Below are positions 19,840 to 28,999 of a DNA stretch of 64,000 nt, piece by piece. How positions within the stretch are numbered: the first letter of the stretch is position 1; every line of letters starts with the position of its first letter. The notes under the pieces were generated by a model. The model saw nothing but the letters and a program-made list of their open reading frames with translations, had not been told where the DNA came from and did not search any database. Position numbers and translations under genes: made by a program. This DNA comes from Fimbriimonadaceae bacterium. Its GTDB lineage: Bacteria > Armatimonadota > Fimbriimonadia > Fimbriimonadales > Fimbriimonadaceae. The stretch lies in NCBI GenBank assembly GCA_023957775.1, contig JAMLGR010000016.1, positions 1-64,000 of the forward strand, in the 5' to 3' direction.

Positions 19840-20273
19840 CGCGGCAGCCCCGGGTACATCTCGCGGTTCAGTCCGAATGCGTCCACTTTCCACTCGTCTC
19901 CTACTTTCACCATGGGAATCTCATACTTCTCGCCGTACGTGCTGTCCAAGTCGGCGTTTCGAAACACGTGGAGGCTGACCGACGCGTTCTTGTCGTCCGC
20001 CTGCTTGGAGTTCAGGATCCGGTACGCGAAGCGGTAGTGCAGGCCCGCGACGTTGACCGCGAACTCCCACTCCTTGCGCATCTCCGCCTCGTCGCGCCCG
20101 GGGGCGTAGGAGACGCGCATCAGCTCGTCCACATCGCCTTTGCCCAAGGCCGTCATGAACTCGGCCGCAACGCCGGAAGGCGTGCTCGAGGACTGCATGA
20201 GCAAGAAGGCGAGAACCAGGATGGAGGCCACTCCAAGAATCAGCAGCGGGCTTACGCGGCCAGCGGTCTTCAT
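19836..20273 (-). CDS. Membrane-anchored small protein (NTF2/DUF4878-like)
   Basis: About 145 aa with one N-terminal hydrophobic helix (LLILGVASILVLAFLLM), then a domain resembling NTF2-like/DUF4878 folds (GVAAEFMTALGKGDVDEL...DEWKVDAFGL). It should face the periplasm. The function is unknown. Its stop overlaps the rhaEW start, and a similar small gene lies upstream. An in-frame start 12 bases upstream (20285) is possible. Confidence 0.6.
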
Positions 20274-20330
20274 ACGTGGCCTCATTGTAGCCTCTGGACG
20301 CCGGGTTCGAGGTGCCGGGCGGGCCCGCTC

Positions 20331-20750
20331 CTACAATCCGAGTGCGCGGAAATTCGCCAGCGTCCGGGTCGCGTTGATCTTCCAATGGTTGTCCGACGGG
20401 GGCTTTTGAACGAGCCAGACCGTGACGAGAATGCCCAGCCGCGGGATGCGGTACCGCACCTCGGCCGTGACGGACCGACCGTCCAAACCCATCCGGCCCA
20501 ACTCGAACGTTCCGCCGGCCTTGGCGATCAGATAGACCTTTTCGCGAAGCGAGAGGACGGCCGGGTCTCCGACGTCCTCGGACGTCACCTGCTGCAGCTC
20601 GGCGAGGTCGCCGCTCAGCGTCGCGACGTGGAATCGCCGGATGGCACTTTCGGGTCCGTAGTACTGGAGGACCCAGAAGACGGAGAGGGTCAGCACCGCC
20701 AGCAGGCCGGAGGCGATCCACGCATCGGCGCCGCGAATACTGGGCTTCAT
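20331..20750 (-). CDS. Membrane-anchored small protein (NTF2-like)
   Basis: 139 aa with an N-terminal membrane helix (IASGLLAVLTLSVFWVL) and a soluble domain organised like its downstream neighbour: an AIRRFHVATLSGDLAEL helix, then a strand-rich part ending HWKINATRTL. Probably a paralogous periplasmic domain of unknown role. First gene of the minus-strand run leading into the rhamnose genes. Confidence 0.6.
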   Translation of the reverse strand: MKPSIRGADAWIASGLLAVLTLSVFWVLQYYGPESAIRRFHVATLSGDLAELQQVTSEDVGDPAVLSLREKVYLIAKAGGTFELGRMGLDGRSVTAEVRYRIPRLGILVTVWLVQKPPSDNHWKINATRTLANFRALGL

Positions 20751-20828
20751 GGGCCGAGTCTACCGTTCACTGAACGCGCGCCCCGCTTGCGCGTCTTTCC
20801 TGGCATAGAATGAGTGGGGTGACCGTCC

Positions 20829-22058
20829 TTGAGTGAAAAACTGTCCCGAAGAGACCTGATGAAGCGCGGCGGCGTGATCGCCGTCGGATTGACCGCGCCG
20901 CGGTGGCTTTCCACCATCGCCCACGCCGACGTCATGCGGATGGCGAAGGGCGGCGTGCCCGCGAAGGACACGGTCCTCGTCGTGTGCCAGCTCTCGGGGG
21001 GGAACGACGGCCTGAACACGGTGGTCCCCTACGCCGACAAGACGTACTACGATCTGCGCCCGACCCTGGGGATCCCCGAGGACAAGGTGCTCAAGCTGTC
21101 GGACGCCATGGGCTTCCACCCCGGTCTCGAGGGATTGGCCGAACTCTACAAGGAAGGCAAAGTCGCCGTCATCCAGAACGTGGGCTACCCCCGGCCGAAC
21201 CGCTCGCACTTCAAGAGCATGGAGATCTGGCAGACCGCCAGCCCGACGACCACCGTGCGCAACGGATGGATCGGCCGGTACTTCGACCAGCAGGCCGCCA
21301 GCGGGCCGCTGAATCCCGTGGTCGCGCTCGGCCTCTCGACGGACAAGCCCCTGGCCTTGAACGCGAAGGTCGCGAGCATCCCGTGCTTCGCCAGCCTGGC
21401 GGACATCCAGTCGATGGTCGGCGACCCCGATGTGGAGCGGATGTTGCGCCAGATCCAGGGACCGGACGCGCCTCCAGGATCGGATCAGCGCATCGTGCAG
21501 CAGGCGAGCAAGACCGCTCTCGATGCGATGGCGGTGCTCAGCAAGCAGCTCCAGGGTTACGCCCCGAAGCAGACCTACGCGAACGACCCGTTCGGGCAGG
21601 GGTTCAAGCAGATCGCGCAGCTCGTCGCGACGTCTCCTGCGACCCGGGTGGTCTACTTCAGCGCCGGTGGATTCGACACGCATGCCAAGCAAGCGGAGAC
21701 GCAGGAGCGGCTGCTCACGGGGTTCGGGAACGCGATCCGGTCGTTCCAGCGCGAAATGGAAGCCGTGGGCAAGGCGGACAAGGTCATCGTGCTCGTGTTC
21801 TCCGAGTTCGGGCGCCGAAGTTTCGAGAACGCGAGCGGCGGCACCGACCACGGTGCGGCGGCGCCGATGTTCTTGATCGGCAAGAACGTGAAGGGCGGCC
21901 TGCACGGCTCGAAGCCCAACCTCGAGGATTTGGCCGACGGCGATCTGAAGTTCAGCATCGACTTCCGGCAAGCCTACGCAACGACGCTCGATCAGTGGAT
22001 GGGAGGGGATTCGGAGCTGGTGCTGGGAGAGAAGTTCGCGCCACTCGGGGTTTTCTGA
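20829..22058 (+). CDS. DUF1501 family protein with Tat signal
   Basis: A 409-aa protein starting with a twin-arginine signal (LSRRDLMKRGGVIAVG), so probably exported folded. The rest is DUF1501, an alkaline-phosphatase-fold family often paired with DUF1800: CQLSGGNDGLNTVVPY, NVGYPRPNRSHFKSMEIWQTA, AGGFDTHAKQ and FSEFGRRSFENASGGTDHGAAAPMF split over the C-terminal half. No DUF1800 neighbour is present. The TTG at 20829 is the only start that keeps the Tat motif near the terminus. Confidence 0.88.
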   Translation: MSEKLSRRDLMKRGGVIAVGLTAPRWLSTIAHADVMRMAKGGVPAKDTVLVVCQLSGGNDGLNTVVPYADKTYYDLRPTLGIPEDKVLKLSDAMGFHPGLEGLAELYKEGKVAVIQNVGYPRPNRSHFKSMEIWQTASPTTTVRNGWIGRYFDQQAASGPLNPVVALGLSTDKPLALNAKVASIPCFASLADIQSMVGDPDVERMLRQIQGPDAPPGSDQRIVQQASKTALDAMAVLSKQLQGYAPKQTYANDPFGQGFKQIAQLVATSPATRVVYFSAGGFDTHAKQAETQERLLTGFGNAIRSFQREMEAVGKADKVIVLVFSEFGRRSFENASGGTDHGAAAPMFLIGKNVKGGLHGSKPNLEDLADGDLKFSIDFRQAYATTLDQWMGGDSELVLGEKFAPLGVF

Positions 22059-22340
22059 GGCGCTGAGGTGGATGTCACGCAAAGAACGCAAAGGACGCTA
22101 TGAGGGGGGATTTCACGCAGAGTCGCAGAGTCGCTGAGGGTTTCACGCAAAGGGCGCCATGAACGATATGAGGGGATTCTCACGCAAAGGGCGCAAAGAA
22201 CGCCATGAAGAGAGGCCCCTCTGAATCCAAGCCTCCTCAGCGCCTTTGCGCCTCCGCGTGAAATCCCCCCTCACAGCGTCCTTTGCGTTCTTTGCGGCCT
22301 TTGCGGCCTTTGCGTGAGAATCACCTTCAAGGCGTTCTTT
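22059..22340. repeat. Large imperfect inverted repeat built of 8-9-bp units
   Basis: The first half is a series of 'tcacgcaaagaacgcaaagg' and 'cgcagagt' units. From about 22230 the same units reappear in reverse complement ('cctttgcgttctttgcgg'). It lies between convergent genes and could fold into a long stem. The last units run into the 3' end of the S51 peptidase gene. Confidence 0.8.
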
Positions 22341-23772
22341 GCGTGAATCCCCCCCCCTCCCTGAGCGTGCGCCGCTCCGCCAGCTCGTAGCGTGCGCCCG
22401 CCTTCAGCTCCTCATAGTCCGGCCCCTCGGCGGGCCCCGGCTTGCGGCGGTCGTAGACAAACACGTGGCCGCGGCCGACGACTTCGGCCACGGAGCCTCG
22501 CACCACGAGCGCGGTGGCCTCGTCGATCCCGATGCCCAGCACCTGGGGGTACGCCTTCATCAGCGTGGTCATATCTTTGTGGCGGCTTCGCTGCGTGAAG
22601 TGTTGGTCCACGGCACACCCCGGCAAGAACCCGAGGCCGCGCTCGTAGCCGGGGGCGATGATATTGGTGTTGCCAAGCGGATCGCCGCGCGGCATGAACT
22701 GCGTTTGGATCGACGCGCCGGCGGAGGAGCCGCCGATCGCGCCCCCGCGGGCCAGCACGTCCAACATCAGCCTGTGCGCCTCCGTGTCGAGGTACGAGTC
22801 CACGAAGTTCCATTGGCGGCCGCCGCCGAACCAGATGCCTTTGGCACGGCGTAGCTTGTCGAGGATCGTCGGGTCGGTGTCGGCCTTGGACCGATCCTTG
22901 GTATGGATCCAGGTGACGTCCTTGGCACCCGCGCGGCGGAGAACGCCGACGAACGCGGGCTCGGGGATCGTCTCGGCAAACTCGCATGGCACGAACACGA
23001 TCGGCGCATCGGCCCCCCCCGCGGCCTCGATGAACTGTTCGAGGAGCCCGTCCGGCATGCCTCCGCCTCCCACGATGAACAGCGTGCCGCGAGGAACGTT
23101 CGGCCGGGGCATTACCGCCGGAGGGAAGGGGGGAAGGGTGCGCTCGATGGCACGGCGGCGGAGGGCGATCCAGTCCGCTTTCGCACCGGCGGGGAGGGGC
23201 TCGACGGACGCCTTGCCGCCCGGTCCCGCCGCGAACGCGATGCCCAACGTCTCGCTCGCAGTCAGTGTGCGGCCGTCGAGTTGCACCGCCGCCCCCTTGG
23301 GGACACCCACGGCGAAGCGGCCGGGGGCGGCCGCCGCGTGCAGCGCGCTTTCGTCGCCGTTCCACCGCGTCACCCAGGCGGCGCCTTCGGCGAGCGAGCC
23401 GCCAATGGCCAGGTCGAGCCCACCGCCCACCACGGTGCCGCCCGCCTTGGCTTGGGAAATGCGTGCGTACGCGTCCGGCAACAGCGCGGTACCAGGCTCG
23501 ATCCACACCCCGCGGAACGCGGCGAGGTCGGGCCGCCCCTCGGCCCGCGTGGCTCCCACGTCCGACCACGGCTTGTCAAGTGCCGGGGCGGACGTGTATA
23601 CGAGCAACTTGGCGCCGGGACCGCACCGGGCGAGGAACGCCTCCCGAGCCCCGGCCCCCTCCCCCAGCACCAGCGCACCGTTGACAATCGGCTGCGGCCA
23701 CTGCGGCCGGTCGGAGGGTTGGCTGGCGAACGCAGCGACGGCGATAAGGAGAAGCCCAACAAAGCGGCGCAT
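22327..23772 (-). CDS. Exported cyanophycinase-like peptidase (S51)
   Basis: A 481-aa protein with a signal peptide (MRRFVGLLLIAVAAFAS). Residues about 225-480 are an S51/cyanophycinase domain: GTLFIVGGGGMPDG, IVFVPCEFAE, KGIWFGGGRQWNFVD and the nucleophile serine in GGAIGGSSAGASIQ, then LGIGIDEATALVV. The N-terminal half is a second glycine-rich domain I cannot name. Secreted S51 members are known to act on cyanophycin or acyl-peptides; the substrate here is unknown. The final residues (GFTQRTP) come from repeat DNA. The open frame continues far upstream into the next gene, but the ATG at 23772 gives the signal peptide. Confidence 0.8.
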   Translation of the reverse strand: MRRFVGLLLIAVAAFASQPSDRPQWPQPIVNGALVLGEGAGAREAFLARCGPGAKLLVYTSAPALDKPWSDVGATRAEGRPDLAAFRGVWIEPGTALLPDAYARISQAKAGGTVVGGGLDLAIGGSLAEGAAWVTRWNGDESALHAAAAPGRFAVGVPKGAAVQLDGRTLTASETLGIAFAAGPGGKASVEPLPAGAKADWIALRRRAIERTLPPFPPAVMPRPNVPRGTLFIVGGGGMPDGLLEQFIEAAGGADAPIVFVPCEFAETIPEPAFVGVLRRAGAKDVTWIHTKDRSKADTDPTILDKLRRAKGIWFGGGRQWNFVDSYLDTEAHRLMLDVLARGGAIGGSSAGASIQTQFMPRGDPLGNTNIIAPGYERGLGFLPGCAVDQHFTQRSRHKDMTTLMKAYPQVLGIGIDEATALVVRGSVAEVVGRGHVFVYDRRKPGPAEGPDYEELKAGARYELAERRTLREGGGFTQRTP

Positions 23773-23797
23773 AGAAGCAGGGTAACCGAAAACCCTT

Positions 23798-23975
23798 GGG
23801 AGTGCGCGAACTTGCGCGTCGCCCCCGCTTGGGAGTGCGCGAGCTTGCTCGTCGCCCTCAATCCGAGCGGCTTGCTGCGAGTCTGGATGCCGGACAAGTC
23901 CGGCATAGGCCAAGGCGACGAGCAAGCTCGCGCACTCCCAAGCGGGGGCGACGAGCAAGCTCGCGCACTCCCAGG
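23798..23975. repeat. Inverted hairpin repeat cluster
   Basis: Two direct copies of a unit 'ttgggagtgcgcgagcttgc' plus its extension are followed, after a small 'gccggacaagtccggc' stem, by two copies of the reverse complement. The cluster fills the gap between two minus-strand genes and can form a long stem. Each unit contains its own smaller palindrome (gagcttgctc). Confidence 0.8.
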
Positions 23976-23981
23976 GGTTAG

Positions 23982-25343
23982 TTACTTGGCCTTGACCGGG
24001 ATCTTCGCCGTCAGCAACTGACCTCGGGCGGCGACGGTGACCTCCACGGTCCCCTCCGCGGTGGCGCGCAGGAGGCCGCCTTGGTCGATCCAGCCCGCGC
24101 CCTGGGCGCCCCAGAGCACGTCCACGTTCGGGATCGGCTCCCCGTCGGCGCCGAACACTTTGAGCACCGCCGTCTCTTGCGGCGCAAGCCCCACCGGGGC
24201 GGCCAAACGGAGTTGACGCGTGTCGGCCAGCGGGGGTTGGCCGAAGAAGAGAACGCCGTTGGCGACCGCCCGCTCCCGGCCGTCGCTCGGTCGGTTGAGC
24301 GTGACGCCCAGCACGTGCATCGTCGAGCTCCCTCCGCCGTCGAGGTTCACCGCGTCCACGCATCCGAGGCCCTTGAGGATCGACGCCAGCTCCGGCAGCG
24401 TCGCACCGACGCTCATCGACTGCCGGCCGTCGATCGCCACGAACCACAGATCGCCTTCCGGCGTGCGCCCCACCGCCGATCGGGGGTGCCGGTTGTTGGT
24501 GAACGCCTTCGTGAACCCCTCCACCTCGTTCTCGATCGTCGTCTTCCCGTCGCGGATCAGCACCGGACCGCCGCCGACGGCGTTCGGGTACTTGGTCCAG
24601 TCGAACCCCTCGACCCGCCACTTGAGCGTCACGCGTGCGCCGGGCTCCAGGGTCTGGAGCAGCGCCATCTTCGGTCCCGTCGCCGCGAGCACCATCGTGC
24701 CCGGCGACACCGCCGCCGTGCCGCCCGCATGCTTCGACCGAACCGTCCCGGTCGCCTCCCCCGAGGGGGTCAGCGTGCCGCGCTTGAGATCGAGCACGAG
24801 TTCGACCGACGGGTCCTTCGTGACGGCAAAGCCCGCAGACTCGCTGAACAGGCAGATGTCGTTGAGCCCGCACTCCTGGTTGAACCCATCGATGGGGATG
24901 GGCGGGCCGTTGTCCGGATCCAACTCCATCGAACTGGTCGCGCGTCCAAACGTGGCGCCCGTGGGACCCCAAGCGAACACGGTGCGTTCGGGGTGTGGAA
25001 GGCTCAGCAGCTCGCCGTTGCGAACCATCAGGCCCAGCGGGTCGCCCGAAGGGGGGAAGAAGTCCGCGTTGATCCCCGCCAGCGCGCCCGAACGGCGCAC
25101 GAGATCGCCGATGGTTTCGCGTCCCTTGAACTCCGACTCGGAGTAGACCTGCAGTTCGCCCACCTCGCTCGAGGCTTTCACGGCCGGCGTGGCGATGCTG
25201 AAGCGCAGCGCGTGCACGATGCGCGGGAGCGAGGCGTCGACTTCCATGCGGTACACGAGCCCGGGGGCGAGCGGTTTCTCCCACACCTGCGCGTGCGCCG
25301 CCGCGGCGGCCAGCGCCACGAGCAGCAGTGTCTTCAGGCGCAT
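23982..25343 (-). CDS. Exported phosphodiester glycosidase (NAGPA-like) protein
   Basis: A 453-aa protein with a signal peptide ending AHAQ. Residues about 100-370 show the phosphodiester glycosidase/NAGPA fold: LAGINADFFPPSGDPLGLMV, GFNQECG, GGGPVLIRDG, FVAIDGRQSMS and VNLDGGGSSTMHV. The C-terminal 80 residues form an Ig-like domain. In eukaryotes this fold removes GlcNAc from phosphodiesters; bacterial members are thought to act on exopolysaccharide or cell wall. It overlaps ldcA by 10 bases, suggesting an operon with that cell-wall enzyme. Confidence 0.82.
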   Translation of the reverse strand: MRLKTLLLVALAAAAAHAQVWEKPLAPGLVYRMEVDASLPRIVHALRFSIATPAVKASSEVGELQVYSESEFKGRETIGDLVRRSGALAGINADFFPPSGDPLGLMVRNGELLSLPHPERTVFAWGPTGATFGRATSSMELDPDNGPPIPIDGFNQECGLNDICLFSESAGFAVTKDPSVELVLDLKRGTLTPSGEATGTVRSKHAGGTAAVSPGTMVLAATGPKMALLQTLEPGARVTLKWRVEGFDWTKYPNAVGGGPVLIRDGKTTIENEVEGFTKAFTNNRHPRSAVGRTPEGDLWFVAIDGRQSMSVGATLPELASILKGLGCVDAVNLDGGGSSTMHVLGVTLNRPSDGRERAVANGVLFFGQPPLADTRQLRLAAPVGLAPQETAVLKVFGADGEPIPNVDVLWGAQGAGWIDQGGLLRATAEGTVEVTVAARGQLLTAKIPVKAK

Positions 25344-26257
25344 GGCGACTCCAGGTACTCCAAGGTGCCGGCATCGGCGTCGAGCCGGGCCCGGACGCCG
25401 AGCGGCAGCGTCATCATCTGCGGCACGTGGCCGAAGGGAAAGTCGATCACCAGCGGAATGCCCAGCGGCGCCAACCGGTCGCGCACGATCTCGCGCCACG
25501 GCTTGCCGCCGATTCCCTCGTCGCGGCGATCGTCGGTGCGGGTCATCTCCCCCACCACGATCCCCGCGCACCGGTCCAGCGTGCCGCTGGCCCGCAGGTG
25601 GGTCAGCATCGCATCGACGCGGTGCGGGTTCTCATCGACGTCCTCGATCACCACGATCTTTCCTTCGGCATCGAGCGCCTCCGGGGTTCCCAAGCTGTCG
25701 GTGAGCAGGCAAAGGCACCCGCCGACCACGATGCCCTCGCCGACGCCGCCCACGACGGAGGACGAACGGGGCGCATCGGGGTGAACCGTGTTCTCGCCGC
25801 GCCAGCCCGCGAGGAACGATGCGTGCACCCAGGGTTCGCGCACTGTGCTCAGGGTGAGGGCCATCGGTGCGTGCAGCGTCGGCATCCCGCGCCGGTTCAG
25901 GGCGAGGTGGAGCGTCGTGATGTCGCTGAAGCCCGCGAAGAGTTTGCCGGACCGGGCGATGCGGTCGAGATCGAGCAGGGGAAGGATGCGCGCGCAACCG
26001 TACCCACCGCGCGAACAGTAGACCCCATGGACCTGGGGGTCGTCGAACGCGTCCTGGAGGTCTCGCGCGCGGTCCTCGTCGCTTCCCGCGAGGTAGTCGT
26101 CCCGGTCCAGGGTGTGGGGAGCGAGGTCGACGCGGTACCCGGCGTCTTCGAGGAGGCGCGTGGCGTTCGCGAGTTTCTCCGCGGCGAGGGGCGAGGCGGG
26201 GGACACGATTCGAATCGTATCCCCCGGTTGCAGGGCGCGCGGCTTCAGTGCGGACAT
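25334..26257 (-). CDS. ldcA: LD-carboxypeptidase (S66)
   Basis: A 307-aa murein LD-carboxypeptidase that trims the terminal D-alanine of tetrapeptides during peptidoglycan recycling. Family marks are PGDTIRIVSPASP, CSRGGYGCARILPLLD, the nucleophile serine in FAGFSDITTLHLAL, and the Glu/His region VVIEDVDENPHRVDAML and IDFPFGHVP. No signal peptide, so cytoplasmic. The gene overlaps the downstream phosphodiester glycosidase by 10 bases. Upstream lies a short GATTCCC array. Confidence 0.9.
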   Translation of the reverse strand: MSALKPRALQPGDTIRIVSPASPLAAEKLANATRLLEDAGYRVDLAPHTLDRDDYLAGSDEDRARDLQDAFDDPQVHGVYCSRGGYGCARILPLLDLDRIARSGKLFAGFSDITTLHLALNRRGMPTLHAPMALTLSTVREPWVHASFLAGWRGENTVHPDAPRSSSVVGGVGEGIVVGGCLCLLTDSLGTPEALDAEGKIVVIEDVDENPHRVDAMLTHLRASGTLDRCAGIVVGEMTRTDDRRDEGIGGKPWREIVRDRLAPLGIPLVIDFPFGHVPQMMTLPLGVRARLDADAGTLEYLESPCA

Positions 26258-26271
26258 GGCGTCGGTGGTTG

Positions 26272-26300
26272 AGTGATTCCCGATTCCCGATTCCCGGCAC
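26272..26300. repeat. Heptanucleotide repeat (GATTCCC)3
   Basis: Three copies of GATTCCC lie between ldcA and jag; it is the same heptamer as in the array at 9613. Confidence 0.85.
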
Positions 26301-26301
26301 C

Positions 26302-27152
26302 TTACTCGGCCGGGGCGATCACCACACGGCGATTGGGCTCCTCACCTTCGCTGTAGGTGGTGATGCCTTCGATTTCGGAGAGGGCCTTGTGCACGATGCG
26401 CCGCTCGAAGGCGGGCAACGCGTCGAGGACCGCTTCCTCGCCGCGTGCGAGCACCTGTTCGGCGATCTTGGTGGCGAGTCCGGTCAGCGCCTCTTCGCGC
26501 TTGGTCCGGTAGTTGGCGCCGTCGAGCACGATGCGGACGCCGTTGTCGAACTTGCGCGAGGCGATGATGTTGGCGAGATACTGCGAGGCGTTGAGCACTT
26601 CGCCGTGCTTGCCGATGAGGTGGCCGACGTCGCGGCCGTCCAGTTCGATGTTCACGTAGCGGCCCTGGAGTCCGGCGACCTTGGCCGTGATCTCGAGGTC
26701 CGCCGAGGCGAGCATCTCTTCGACCAGGGCGAGCATGGCCTTGCCGTCTTTGGCGGTGGCCACGGCTTCGGCGCGGTCCTGCTCGTCCGCGGGCTTGTCG
26801 GCCTCGCTCTTGGCCTCGGCGCGCGGCGCGCCTTGCGCGCGGGCTTTTCGGCCGCGGGTTCGGGCTCGGCGGCGGCCTCTTCGACGGGCTCTTCCACCTT
26901 CTTGGTGCGCGTGCGGCGCGCTTTGGGCTTCTCGGCTTCCGCGGGCGGCTCGGCGTCCACCACGGCGGTGGCGGCCTCCTTCACGGCGGCGGCTTCGGCG
27001 CGGATGCGTACTTGGCCGCGCCCAAACAGGCCTTTGGACTCGTCGAGGACGGTCACTTGCAGCGTGTCCTCGGCGACGCCCAGTTGTTCGGCGGCGATCT
27101 TGCGGGCCTCGGCGAGCGAGGCGGCGGTGGTTTCGACGGTGTTGTTGGCCAT
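26302..27152 (-). CDS. jag: Jag/KhpB RNA-binding protein, split by an apparent frameshift
   Basis: The N-terminal part from the ATG at 27152 shows a Jag_N domain (SLAEARKIAAEQLGV, ESKGLFGRGQVRIRAE) and then an Ala/Glu/Lys-rich linker. Around 26820-26840 the frame changes by -1, and the KH and R3H domains (LIGKHGEVLNASQYLAN, ALPAFERRIVHKALSE) continue in another frame to 26302. Both halves look intact. No slippery heptamer is visible in this GC-rich stretch, so a missing base by mutation or assembly error is likeliest. KhpB binds RNA and affects cell division and envelope growth. The start overlaps the yidC stop as TGATG. Confidence 0.75.
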
Positions 27153-28462
27153 CACTTCTTTTTCTTCTTGGGTTTGTGCATGCGGGGCGTGCCGGTTTTC
27201 CCGGTGGACCCATTCATTGATCCGTTCGTCGCCTGGGTCGGGTAGACGCCCCCTCCCGGAGCGTTGACCTTGACCAGTGCGGGAAGCGGAAGACGGTAGG
27301 CGCGCAGGCTTTGCGCGGTGGCGAGCACGTTCGTGCCTATCCAGTAAAGCACGAATGCCGCCGGTACGGGGAAGACCCCCGTGAACATGAACACGGTGAA
27401 CATCACGGACATCGCCACGCCGATCATCCGCTGCTGCTTCACGTTGGAGGGGTCCGAGACCGGCGTGAGCAGCGTGGTGGAGAGCATCGAGATGCCGTAC
27501 ACGATGATCAGCAGGTTGTCCTTCTCGCCCAAATTGTGGGCGAAGAACGAGCCGAGGCCCGAGTCGGGCTGGATCCAGAGGAACGTGCCCTTCTGGAATT
27601 CGTAGCGGTAGTGCAGCATGCACTGGTACACGAGCAGGAAGAGGGGCATCTGCAGCAGCGCGGGGAGGCAGCCGGCCATGGGGTTGATGCCGTACTCCTT
27701 GTACAGCTCCATCACCTTGACGTTGAGCTCCTGCGGGTTCGTGTACTTCTTCTTCAGCTCGGCCGTGAGCGGCTGGAGCTGGGACATCTGGCGCGACCAC
27801 ATGTACTGCTTCTGCGCCATGGGCCAGATGATCGCGCGGACGACCAAGGCGAGCAGCAACGCGGCGAACGCGTAGCTGAAGCCGGGCTGGGCGCCGGTGA
27901 GGTTCACCAGGAAGTCGATGAGTTGGAACCCCGGCACGAGCCCCCACACGAGGGTCGTGCGCCCGAGGTGGGTCATGTTGACGTTGATGTCGTCGAGCAG
28001 GGCTTTGGGGGAGACTTCGGTGCGCGGGAAATCCTTGTGCGGCGGGACTTGGAACGAGGTGGTCCACAGCCCGTTCTCCTCAAGCTGGTGCTGCTGGCTC
28101 TGGAACGTCATGAACGCCTGGTTCATGCGGTTGAAGTCCTTGCGCTGCATCGCGGCTTTGAACTGCGTGTGCGCGACGAGGACGGTGCCCTCGGCGACGA
28201 GTTTGTTCCCCTGCTCCTTGGTGAGTTTCTTGGCCTCGACGTCCGCGTCGACTTTGCGGTGAAGCACGCCGGCGAGCGAGACGATGCTCTGGTCCTTGAT
28301 CTGCTTGTCCAGGGTGCGCATCTCGCCGAGGATCTGCTGCGGGGTGCGGGGATCGGGCGCCTTGTTCTGGTTGTTGAAGAACAGGTTGTAGCCCAGAAAC
28401 AGCACCATCATCATCAGCAATGTGGTGAGGAAGTTGCCCTTGGGCGGTTGCGGTTGGCTCAT
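27152..28462 (-). CDS. yidC: YidC/Oxa1 membrane protein insertase
   Basis: A 436-aa insertase that folds proteins into the inner membrane with or without Sec. After an N-terminal helix (FLTTLLMMMVLFLGYNLFF) there is a soluble region of about 150 residues, then the conserved five-helix core: IIWPMAQKQYMWSRQM, YGINPMAGCLPALLQMP and AFVLYWIGTNVLATAQ. The C-terminus ends in a lysine-rich tail (HKPKKKKK) that can bind ribosomes. The periplasmic region is shorter than in E. coli. It sits in the standard rpmH-rnpA-yidD-yidC-jag order. Confidence 0.93.
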   Translation of the reverse strand: MSQPQPPKGNFLTTLLMMMVLFLGYNLFFNNQNKAPDPRTPQQILGEMRTLDKQIKDQSIVSLAGVLHRKVDADVEAKKLTKEQGNKLVAEGTVLVAHTQFKAAMQRKDFNRMNQAFMTFQSQQHQLEENGLWTTSFQVPPHKDFPRTEVSPKALLDDINVNMTHLGRTTLVWGLVPGFQLIDFLVNLTGAQPGFSYAFAALLLALVVRAIIWPMAQKQYMWSRQMSQLQPLTAELKKKYTNPQELNVKVMELYKEYGINPMAGCLPALLQMPLFLLVYQCMLHYRYEFQKGTFLWIQPDSGLGSFFAHNLGEKDNLLIIVYGISMLSTTLLTPVSDPSNVKQQRMIGVAMSVMFTVFMFTGVFPVPAAFVLYWIGTNVLATAQSLRAYRLPLPALVKVNAPGGGVYPTQATNGSMNGSTGKTGTPRMHKPKKKKK

Positions 28463-28478
28463 GGTTTCGATTTGAAGA

Positions 28479-28688
28479 CTAGGGGACGGGGTCGTGGCCT
28501 CCGGGCCGGAACGGGTGGCAGCGGCAGATGCGTTTGAGTCCGAGCCACGCGCCTTTGAGGAGGCCGTAGCGCTCGATGGATTCCAGTGCGTAGTTCGAGC
28601 AGCTCGGGGTGTACCGACAGGTCGGCGGCATCCATCGCGTGCTCTTTTGATATGCTCGGATCAACAACACTCCTATTCGCCTGCCCAT
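28479..28688 (-). CDS. yidD: YidD, membrane protein insertion efficiency factor
   Basis: A 69-aa protein with the family motif [19 protein letters not shown] and a CHPF.PGG end ([16 protein letters not shown]). The N-terminus ([17 protein letters not shown]) is amphipathic. It assists YidC at the inner membrane. The ATG at 28688 overlaps the rnpA 3' end by 16 bases, and yidC starts 16 bases downstream. Confidence 0.92.
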   Translation of the reverse strand: MGRRIGVLLIRAYQKSTRWMPPTCRYTPSCSNYALESIERYGLLKGAWLGLKRICRCHPFRPGGHDPVP

Positions 28689-28999
28689 CTCCGGTCCATG
28701 GCTTCCAACATCGTTCGCAGCTCGCCGACGATCGCTTCGAACGCGGCCCCCGCGCCTTGCGGAGTTACGATCAACACGTAGTCGAGGTTGCCGTTCACGT
28801 GTGGGTCGTTGCGCCGAAGGCTCTCGCGAAACCGTCGTTTGGCACGGTTGCGAAGCGGCTTCGAGCCGATTTTTTTGGACGTTGCGATCCCGCATCTTCC
28901 TTCGCCGGGGAGGGCCATCAGGCGGCAATTGGCTCCCCCGACGCGCTTGCCTTCACGGAACACGACGTCGAATCTGCTTTTGGTGAGGCCTTCTCTAAT
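28673..28999 (-). CDS. rnpA: RNase P protein component, probable ATT start
   Basis: About 108 aa, the basic protein subunit of RNase P that helps M1 RNA mature tRNA 5' ends. The signature [21 protein letters not shown] is plain. The first normal start (GTG at 28963) would remove the conserved N-terminal strand ([10 protein letters not shown]). Upstream, in frame, only an ATT at 28999 lies before a TGA; its last base is shared with the rpmH TAG. I place the start there. ATT is a known rare initiator, as in infC. A sequence error is the alternative. Confidence 0.85.
   Translation of the reverse strand: MREGLTKSRFDVVFREGKRVGGANCRLMALPGEGRCGIATSKKIGSKPLRNRAKRRFRESLRRNDPHVNGNLDYVLIVTPQGAGAAFEAIVGELRTMLEAMDRRWAGE

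Noticed and set aside
26800-26850. Programmed -1 frameshifting in jag
   Set aside because: No X XXY YYZ slippery motif and no following pseudoknot recognised; a missing base is simpler.
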